DNA of 64,000 bases from Alnus glutinosa. Its lineage: Eukaryota > Streptophyta > Magnoliopsida > Fagales > Betulaceae. The position numbers and the translations under genes are program-made. Of the stretch, positions 56,397-64,000 are shown piece after piece. Location of the stretch: NCBI RefSeq assembly GCF_958979055.1, contig NC_084890.1:22852149-22916148 (forward strand), read 5' to 3'. The notes under the pieces were generated by a model. That model was not told the DNA's origin. It searched no databases and saw nothing but the letters and a program-made list of their open reading frames with translations. How positions within the stretch are numbered: the stretch's first letter is position 1; every line of letters starts with the position of its first letter.

Positions 56397-59332
56397 TCAA
56401 TCAATCATGCCATCACTTCCTTCAATGTCACTAACACCTTCAGATTCATCATCAGATGCTTCCTCATCTTTGCCATCTTCAGCATCAGTTTCCATGGCAT
56501 CTTCAGATTTCTCTTCATCACTTTCATCCTTGTCCTCGTAGATTACTGGCATTGTTGGGGTATTTTTGTCTACCTCGTCATCCACAACCTATTCCAAAGT
56601 TTCGCATAAATAAAACTTGACTCTTAGAAAACTCCAGACCACAAATTTACCAACCAGAGACTCACCCCGGTGTAAAGGATGTCCAAGCAACTGGATAGTT
56701 GGATAGCTGAATCAAAAGTTGAGACTCTAGATTCGATTAGCTGCACAATATAGTACAAGGCTACGTAAGATTACTAAACGTAAATAATAATAATCATTGT
56801 AATAATAGCATAGATGGGAGGAATTCAAATGGGTATGTTAGGATTTCTTATAATATTCTATGACAGAATCCATTGTTCAGCTTTTCACCTAAAAAAACAA
56901 AAACAAAACCAACAATCTGAGAAGCATGCATGTGGATATAGAATGAGAACAAAATACGATAGAATACAGGTCCATTGATAGATAAAATATCAAAAAAATT
57001 TATCCACTAATATGTTAAAACTTCTAAAGATCATATCACAAACAATTTAATCATGCAAAACAACGTAGCTTGTATATAAGTCAAAATATTTTTCATGAAG
57101 CTTATGCTTTTAGCAGTCATTCTACCCGTGTTCTTTCTTGGAAAAGGTTATTCAAGGAATATATAAATATTAGAACCTCAAGGAAATGCTGGCTACATTT
57201 CCAAAGCCAAGAAAATGTGAATTTCAAATTGTAGATGCATTTTTGAAATACCATCCAACGAGAAGTATTAAAATCACCTTAGATACCTAATGATAAGCTC
57301 TCGTGCTGAATTATTAAAATCACCTAGGGTTGCGCCCCTTTGCGCTTTTTAATGAGATTATTACTTATCAAAAAAAAATTAATGGAAATATGTAGATTTC
57401 GTCACTTATTGAAATCCTCAATATCATAAAGTCATATCATATTTAAGATAAATAAGTTAAAGAGAGTTTCATATCAATCAACCCAAACAACTTCTACAAC
57501 AGAAAGTACATAGAAACCATCCCAACATGCATGTAATCAACCCTCTATAGTTCTATGTGTCTTTTGTAGTAGGTTCACCTAAAATGTTTCCACAATGAAG
57601 TAACCATTTCTTACCTGAAATAAAGAATTCAGGGCAAGTAAAGAAGATTCCTGGGAAATTATTCCACTTGCATGTTGAAGAAGTATACTTTTTAGCCATG
57701 GAAGCGCACAGGCCAAAATCGCACCCCTGGGATGAAAATACAACAAAATCAATTAAGCTCAATATCATATAGAAGATCAAACACAAGGATGAACTGCAAT
57801 TCTAGAACACCAGCAATACAGAAAAGGGGGAAACCAGCATAAATCAAGAGCCATGGGATTCCCTTCAAGTGAACATCTAGGTTGTCTTCAGGTTCTTAAG
57901 GGCATCAGATATACATGGTTTTAATAAATTAGATTAGTGATGTAGGTAGGACCTCAGAAGGTCTAATTTACTTGCATATTCTTATAAAACAACTGACATA
58001 ATTGGTAGACACCATCCATCTAGGAATCAGCTGACTTTTATTTAACTCAAGAACCGGGAAAAAAAAATGTAGACAGCTAATGATTAAATCAGGGTATAGT
58101 TGTTACAAGCCTACTGGCTAATAACATTACTTTGCTCTTGCATTGCTTGTGGCTAAAATAAGAAGCTGGAAAAACAAATTTAAGGAATGATGCTGAGAAC
58201 TTTTACAGGAAATTAAACCTGGAAAAGGTTGCTTTAGGGGTCCTTTCTTTGTTAGCATAACATTTGGCCCCGCATTGACAATTACAATAATTGGGTTCAA
58301 AACCCACTAGCTATGGGTGTAGCTTACAAATTCAAATAATCAGTTATCCCTATTTTCCTCATTCACAAACATTATGATCTCGAACAAACAGTTCATCCAA
58401 AAAGAAAAAGAAAGAAAGAAAGAAGTAAGAATCCCAATTGCTAGTCACTATTTTGATAAATAATCCAAGTATATTAATGATCAAGGAGCACAGCTAATCA
58501 AGTATCACAATTAGTACATTAAACTTGTTTGGTGAACATTCCAATACTTCTCTACATGGACCCTCTACGTCAATCAAAACAACAGCTATGGCAGCGTATT
58601 AAAATTCAAACCCGCAAAAACAAAATTAACAAGAAATCAGTTCACAATTGCCAATTGGCTTAACAAATTTATCACATTCATATTAACCAGACACATAAAC
58701 ACTCCCTAATTACACTGCAGAAAATGTTTTACCTCGACTGAATAATCGATACCAGAGACTGCAAAAGCTTGAGAACATCCGCCGGACTCAACAATGCAAC
58801 GGACTTTGCAATAACCTGCAAGCAGAACCACAAGCACAAAACACAAGAAGACAATTAGAACTGAGACTCAACCATGAACAAAACCCTAGAGAACTAAAAA
58901 CTAAAACTGACCTTCTCATCTCGGTTGTACAAGCAATCCAACAACAGTGCGCGATCATCGGCACGTAATGCTTGCCTGAGCAGCAGCTGAACCGAGTCCG
59001 CAGTCGGAGGCTGAATGAGCTGAGAAGAAGACTCCAACTGTTTCTCACCCCTCTTGGAATCATCAATCTTGGAATCGTCACTCTTGGACTTATCATTCTG
59101 TATCAGATCTAGACTCGCGAGCTTCTCTCCAATCGTGGGCTCGTTCTGGTCCTCCTCTTTCACAAGAACTCTATTCACTACCTCTTTGCGACCTGAACAA
59201 AACCGTGTGATTCAAATGAAACGACGGTGTTTTGAGAGCTAATGCATCAAAAAAGTTGCTGTATTTCTATGAAAATAATTTTGCAGAGAGATTAGAGAGG
59301 AAGAGTGAGGGCTTACTCTTCTTCTTCTTCAT
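56397..59332 (-). CDS. Utp12-domain protein (WDR43/UTP5 C-terminal-like), spliced
   Basis: Coding exons on the minus strand: 59332-59317, 59192-58912, 58815-58733, 57726-57615, 56740-56666 and 56588-56397. All introns are GT-AG and the phases fit, giving 759 nt or 252 residues. The protein starts MKKKKSRKEVVNRVLVKEED and has GEKLASLDL. The Utp12 domain follows (SVQLLLRQALRADDRALLLD, VIAKSVALLSPADVLKLLQS, ILACALPWLKSILLQHASG, LIESRVSTFDSAIQLSS), then VVDDEVDKNTPTMPVIYEDK and an acidic tail. WDR43/UTP5 proteins act in the nucleolar small-subunit processome (t-UTP subcomplex) in pre-18S rRNA transcription and processing, with WD40 repeats preceding this part. No WD40 exons lie upstream. Instead there are a probable 5' UTR exon and a TATA box, so this is a Utp12-only relative or a partial duplicate. 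No decay is seen. Confidence 0.85.
57316..57369 (+). mobile_element. LINE 3'-tail fragment in a Utp12 gene intron
   Basis: 'cctagggttgcgccccttt' then 'gcgctttttaatgagattattacttatc' and an A-run is the standard end of plant L1 elements. A direct repeat 'attaaaatcacct' lies just before it and about 50 bp further upstream. Confidence 0.55.
57727..58732 (-). other. Large intron of the Utp12 gene
   Basis: About 1.0 kb between exons ending ...CAGTCGAG and starting GGGTGCG. Nothing else recognised in it; an AAAG-type repeat lies near 58400. Confidence 0.7.
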
Positions 59333-59391
59333 TGCCAGCACTCGATTGGTTGGTAGAAGGGGCACAAACGAGATTGCTTTTGGAAGTCCTT
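59317..59391 (-). other. Second exon of the Utp12 gene (5' UTR plus start codon)
   Basis: Acceptor CTTGCAG before 59391 and donor A|GTAAGC after 59317. The only ATG is at 59332. A consistent upstream frame without ATG continues (GLPKAISFVPLLP), which hints that the exon once coded for more. Confidence 0.6.
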
Positions 59392-59617
59392 CTGCAAGAC
59401 CAATTCGTGACATGAAAAAGGAGGTTTACGGGTTCTACTATAGTTTCTACAATTCACCGAAATTTCCACCATTCAAAGAAAGCTACCAATTCATCATTAT
59501 CATCAAACACTCCGAAATTTGAAGCCCAATAGAGAAGAAAACAAGGTTTGAGAGAGAGAGAGAGATTCAAAAAAATGAATATTGATGGAGAGATGAGAGA
59601 GAAGGAGAGACGATTAC

Positions 59618-59665
59618 CCAAATCTTCTTCTTCCTCCTTTTGCGTTGGCTGGGAGACAGAAGAGC
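59618..59665 (-). other. Probable 5' UTR exon of the Utp12 gene
   Basis: Donor TTTGG|GTAATC at 59618. Its start is estimated about 30 bp downstream of the TATA box. It has no ATG in the frame that joins the next exon. Confidence 0.5.
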
Positions 59666-59676
59666 AGCTCTGCTCC

Positions 59677-59683
59677 TTTATAA
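59677..59683 (-). promoter_or_regulatory. TATA box of the Utp12 gene
   Basis: TTATAAAG on the minus strand, followed about 30 bp downstream by the CT-rich probable leader. Confidence 0.5.
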
Positions 59684-59759
59684 CCAAGGAAAGGGGTTTC
59701 TCTCCTCTCCCGTGGAGTGACAGCGGAGTCGATAGACCCCCATAAACATTCACTGTTCA

Positions 59760-60474
59760 CATTTGCCGTTTCCAAAATTTCTGTAAATTTTTTAACTTTA
59801 AAAACCTAAAATTTAATTAATCATTTTTCAAAACCAGTAAATCTCAAACCCTTTAAATATTATTTTTTACTTTAATTAAATATTCTATTTTAAAGATGAA
59901 CTCAACTTTTAAAGTCATTACATTAAAACTTTACTAATTGCAAAACAAAAAAAAAAATATATATATATATATGCATAATCCTTTCAAACTACCACCTCAT
60001 TGTAAATATTTTTCAAACTATCAACTGTGTCAATATCCCCTAAATTACTAAAAAGTAAAAAAAGTTAATGTCACCCCTAATGACAAAAACATCCTTCATA
60101 AAATTATTAATTTTAAAAAATATTAAAAAAATATAAAATAACAAAAAGTTATAAAATAACAACAAAATATAATAAATAAAGAAAAATACTAAATAAATAA
60201 AAGAAAAAACAAAAACATCTTTTCTTTTTCTTTTTTTTTGAACAAAAAAATTGTTTTTATAATTTTCATTATATTTCGTTTTTTTTTTTAAAAAAAAAAA
60301 TCTTTCTTTTTCTTTTTTTTCGTTTTTTATTTTTTTTATTTTGTTTTTTAAGAAAAAATTTAAAAAATATTGTTTTTATTTTATTTTTTTAGTTTTAGTT
60401 TTAGTTTTTTTTTTTCAAATTTATAAGAACATTTGTCTTATTGAAATAATTTTATGGTTATTTTTGTCTTTTTA
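59760..60474. other. AT-rich intergenic stretch
   Basis: Nearly pure A/T with long homopolymers (59940-60420). No gene. Confidence 0.7.
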
Positions 60475-60791
60475 TTAGTGTTTGGAGGAGGTTTCTTGTT
60501 GCCTTATGTGGTGCTTGTGGAGGGAACGCAACGATAGACAGTTCGAGGACAAAGAAAAAACCTTAGAGGAGCTCATTTCCTTCTTCTTTCATTCTTTGTA
60601 CTCTTGGACGGCTACGTTCCTCGCACCTTTAGTGATTAGTTTTAATGATTTTCTTATTTTGTTTTTGTCTTCTTCCTAATTGTCTTTCTTGTATACCCCA
60701 TGTGTACTTGATCGCGCTTTGCGTTTTAATGAAATTACTCTTACTTATAAAAATAAAAAAATAAAAAAAAAAAAAAAAAAAAAAAAAAAAG
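60475..60791 (+). pseudogene. LINE (L1-type) 3' end, severely 5'-truncated
   Basis: Reads MWCLWRERNDRQFEDKEKT then LEELISFFFHSLYSW, the last residues of plant L1 ORF2 after the zf-RVT finger. The typical 3' tail 'tgtatacccc..gtgtactt..gcgctttgcgttttaatgaaattactcttactta' and a poly-A of about 30 follow. It is a dead-on-arrival insertion of about 300 bp. Confidence 0.85.
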
Positions 60792-60890
60792 ATGACATTG
60801 ACATTTTTTAGTAGTTTAAGATTGGGCATTGACATAATTAGTAATTTGGGGAAAACATTGACATTGTTTTGTTTTTGTCTTCTTCCTAAA

Positions 60891-61574
60891 CGTTTGTTTC
60901 GACGTAAAATAGTTTTAGGGAAGTCAATTTTCAAGAAACCATTTTCCGTCGAAAGCATTTTCCGGTGTTTGGCGCGTACGAAAAATCGCAAATATTTTTT
61001 TATATTTTTATTCAATCATATTAACTTATAAAAATCAATTTTTATTCACAACATAAAAATATTAATGTAAAATAATATAAAAATCATCAATGACGAGATT
61101 CGGTCACTGACCGACAAGATTCTGACTATTTTTACCTGATTCCGGCTAATATAGCCAGAATTCGAGATAAAGGCCAGAATCCGAACAGTTTCGTCGGAAT
61201 CTGGGATAGCTGGATTCCGGTCAGATTGGTCGCCGGAATCTGGCTGACCGGATTTCGGCGAAGGTGGCCAGATTCCGTCGCCAAATTCAGGCGAAATTAA
61301 CCGAATATTGGATTCCGATACCGGCAATATTTCAATGGTGGTCGGCTGCTTGAACGTGAAGGTCGACTATGCCGTTTAATATAGATCAACTGCGTCTGGC
61401 ATCTTCGGAAAATGATTTACGCTTTTAAAAAGCGTAAATTATTTTTCAAAATTTATTAAGCATTTTTTGTCAAACAGAAATCATTTTCTAGTGGACTACT
61501 ATTTTCGCCCTTACTAAACACTGGAAAATGCCGAAATCATTTTTCAGAAATCATTTTACGCCGAAACAAACGGA
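60891..61574. mobile_element. Non-autonomous element with 'cgtttgtttcg.cgtaaaa' ends
   Basis: The left end CGTTTGTTTCGACGTAAAAT is mirrored at the right by ATTTCATTTTACG-like sequence (TTTTACGCCGAAACAAACG), and further inner blocks ('cattttccggtgttt') are also mirrored. The middle (61085-61330) carries short imperfect repeats of 'gattccgg/ccggaatc'. No coding capacity. The superfamily is uncertain, probably Mutator-like. Confidence 0.7.
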
Positions 61575-61855
61575 GCATAAGTGATTTTTTTTTTTTTTTT
61601 TGGTCTAGATAATTAAGTGATAGTTTAAGACTTTAAGGGGATATGTATACTTTTCCAAAAAAAAAAAAAATTACCTTCAAAAAAAATTTTGAACTTTCAC
61701 TTTTAGACAACATTTACAAGAGTTAAATCTTTAACTTTCACTTTTGGAATGCTCTAATTATTGATTCTCCACGTAGATTTTGTGAAATTTTTGCCAGCAT
61801 TCTTATTGTTTTCGTACTTTTTATTTAAATCTTATATATATATATATATATTATT

Positions 61856-61856
61856 C

Positions 61857-61902
<46 letters not shown>
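61856..61902. repeat. (TTA)n microsatellite
   Basis: About 15 ATT units preceded by (TA)n. Confidence 0.95.
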
Positions 61903-62199
61903 TATACTAGAAAATTAAAAGTTAATGGGCTCCCTTATTAAACCTACAAATTTTTTTCTTGGGGTGTTATATTTCCTGCCCCCATCTCTAATTCACATTT
62001 TCAGACGATCCCCGTTACTACCATGCTTTTGATAAGAACAAAGGGTTTCTATCTAATACAAATCAGAAAATAAAGGGATAATCGATCGCTTCGAGAGGAT
62101 GAACCTCCAAGTGACCACTTTTAGGGAGTCGACTTCAAGCAAATACAGATTTTCTTTGATTATCAGCCGTCATATGGCATCTACAATTATTTATAAAGA

Positions 62200-63250
62200 C
62201 ACAAATAGAGCTTAATAAACAAATAAACGTAACAAGCAAGCAATTGAATAAAGAAGGAAATAAACAACATCCCCCAAAGTTTGTAGCCACTCAATATCCA
62301 AAACAACCTCATAATTTTTCAAGGGTAATAAAAAAAGGTCGATCCTTATTTCGTAATATTGCATGGTAACTTCACTTTGGGGCTCATACCTTGACAATGT
62401 GAGACCTTCCCATTTGCAAGTTGTACCTCAAACGGTGTACAAGATTTTACAAGAAGTGAAAGTAGTGTAGTGGTATCGGTATCCATGAAAGTGCTAGTAC
62501 TACTCGTATCAATAAAAATTGTCACTAGTTGTAACTTAATTAAACCATTTACCCGCATAGCTTGAGGGTTGGAATAATTGATTATAGCATGTGCAGTGAT
62601 CATATGCCCAAATCATTGTCACTGTTAGATTCCAAAGCGTCCTGGTCGGAGTCTCTTTGTCATTTTTTCTACAGGTTCAATCATGTTTGCGTTGATTCTC
62701 TTTTTGCCATTTCTCGTCACAATGTCAACACAACCCTTTTGCAGTTTGCTCCTTGAATCAAGCGCATGGCTGGAGTTTTTTGAATAGGAATCAAAGATGA
62801 GCTGCCAACCACTGGCCTATTTATCTCTCTAAAAGTTCGGCAGCTTTCTTCGATAAGCCTTTTTGCCTACACTCTTTGCGAGAATGCCGCTATGATGGTC
62901 TGTGACTCCGTGGCTAATATGTCTTGACTTCTCTCCTCATATCAGGTCGAAGACCCTCAACAAAAAGGTGTCGATCATCTGTCTCTCAGACTAATCACGG
63001 GTATGGTTGGTAAGTGCTCAAATCGGCTTTGATATTCACGAACTAAAGAGGTTTGTCGGATCTTAGCTAATGCACCGTTGACATCCTCAAATGAGGAGGG
63101 GCCGAATCGTTCAAGAAGCCCTTCCACAAACGCCACCTAGGTGGGCATCCCATGGCATGCCTCAAACTAATCATATGCCTTTTAGGTGGTTTTTAAGTTG
63201 GTTTATTGTTGCAGTAGGTGTTATTTCAATCAGATTTGTCTTTGGGCAAT
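62200..63250 (-). mobile_element. Ty3/gypsy gag-protease fossil
   Basis: Minus-strand stretches resemble plant Tekay/Del-like gag and aspartic protease: YSNPQAMRVNGLIKLQLVTI, VQLANGKVSHCQG and LLPLKNYEVVLDIEWLQTLG at 62250-62603, and LREYQSRFEHL-like gag sequence around 63000-63100. No LTRs, reverse transcriptase or integrase are seen next to it. It is old and broken in several places. Confidence 0.7.
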
Positions 63251-64000
63251 CCCTTTTAAATGTCGTTCAAGGCAACTCTTTTTCTGGTGAGTGAACCAAA
63301 AATCAAATTGGCAAGGCCTTTTTTTTTTTTTTTGGCTTATTCGCAATAGATTTTAAATTTTTATTGCTCTAAATTGATTGTATTGGGATTTATGTTGGGT
63401 TTTTCCTATTGAATCTTGGGTCACACTCGCTCTTTCCATAAAGACATAAGAAGCAAAACTATAAATGTTGTGCTTATTTTAACAATTAATTTTTTACAAA
63501 TTTAAATAAACACATGGTCTTTAATCACATTTGCATGTCATTGAAAGAGGTGATGTCATAAGTATTTATGCCTTAGGTCTGACTTGTGAAGGTCAAATTG
63601 ATCTAAGACAAATGCCACACTCATATATGAGAAGATCTAATAGGACTAACACATGTAGTCAGCCTCAACCTTGTGAAGAGTGTGCAAGAATATGACAAAG
63701 CTTAGACAAGTCATTCACTACAAGTGCAAACACATTAAAAACACATTCCATCATACATGTCAATTTCAATCAACAAGAGATAAAAGATAAGACATAATGA
63801 GAGAATCACACATGACATGACATGTAAAGATTGTAAGCACTTAACTAAGAGCAAAAGAGTGGGGTCTCACAAAAGTTTCTCAATGATTCACAAGTTTTTT
63901 GTTTTTGAGAGAGGATGCAAAGACAGATAAAAAAAACAACAAGATAAAAACATAGTAAACTAAAACAAGTACATAAATAACAAAAAAAAAATTATGAAAT
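63251..64000. other. Intergenic stretch, nothing recognised
   Basis: AT-rich to the end of the window. No gene or element end seen. Confidence 0.5.

Noticed and set aside
58788-59096. 102-residue minus-strand frame overlapping the Utp12 gene
   Set aside because: Out of frame with the homologous reading and crosses a clear splice donor and acceptor.
59454-59753. 99-residue minus-strand frame upstream of the Utp12 gene
   Set aside because: Begins with GTG, has no ATG and spans the TATA box and a splice donor; better read as promoter and 5' UTR.

Overview
The window looks like nuclear DNA of a flowering plant, most likely a eudicot and possibly a woody one. It is AT-rich and has short intron-poor host genes, plant-type introns, L1-type LINEs with a plant RNase H, CACTA and hAT termini, Mutator-like MITEs, Ty3/gypsy remnants and long TA, CT and TTA microsatellites. 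I see no bacterial operon, CRISPR array, rRNA or convincing tRNA gene.

The host content is modest. The centre is a family of six intronless genes for secreted four-cysteine proteins of the invertase/pectin methylesterase inhibitor (PMEI) fold: 18589-19110 (+), 24480-24998 (+), 35113-35628 (-), 43351-43872 (-), 52609-53130 (+) and 55156-55677 (+), here called PMEI-1 to PMEI-6. All six reading frames are open, each with a signal peptide, a TATA box and a GGTCAA-containing promoter block that only PMEI-6 lacks. They spread by segmental duplication. PMEI-1 and PMEI-4 lie in about 3 kb blocks duplicated in inverted orientation (17.1-20.0 kb and 42.2-45.9 kb). PMEI-5 and PMEI-6 lie in a head-to-tail tandem duplication with a visible junction at 53434/53435. 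Upstream pieces of the same blocks recur near 1-1.6 kb and 25.6-27.0 kb. The other host genes are a spliced minus-strand gene at 56.4-59.7 kb for a Utp12-domain protein (the C-terminal part of a WDR43/UTP5-like small-subunit processome protein, without WD40 repeats) and a decayed GRF zinc-finger gene at 49.2-50.0 kb.

Between the genes lie mobile elements. From left to right: a non-autonomous Ty3/gypsy element with both LTRs (3.07-10.6 kb); a Mutator-like MITE (11.6-12.3 kb); a hAT element at 12.7-16.9 kb that contains a 5'-truncated L1 LINE with a 34 bp target duplication; an LTR-like block at 20.3-22.8 kb; several hAT and Mutator-like MITEs with intact target duplications; CACTA ends at 32.1, 35.9, 41.1 and 48.5 kb; LINE fragments at 37.7 and 60.5 kb; a GC-rich minisatellite at 50.5-51.6 kb; and a gypsy gag-protease fossil at 62.2-63.2 kb.

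I found no wholly new system. The points that deserve a second look are these. Codon changes between PMEI-5 and PMEI-6 are replacement-only over the last 92 codons. A CACTA end carries fifteen CACGTG motifs within about 0.85 kb upstream of PMEI-3. PMEI-6 has lost its GGTCAA palindrome and gained MITEs next to its promoter. The inverted and dispersed duplications give empty sites that order four MITE insertions in time. The Utp12-only gene has a fully consistent splice structure.
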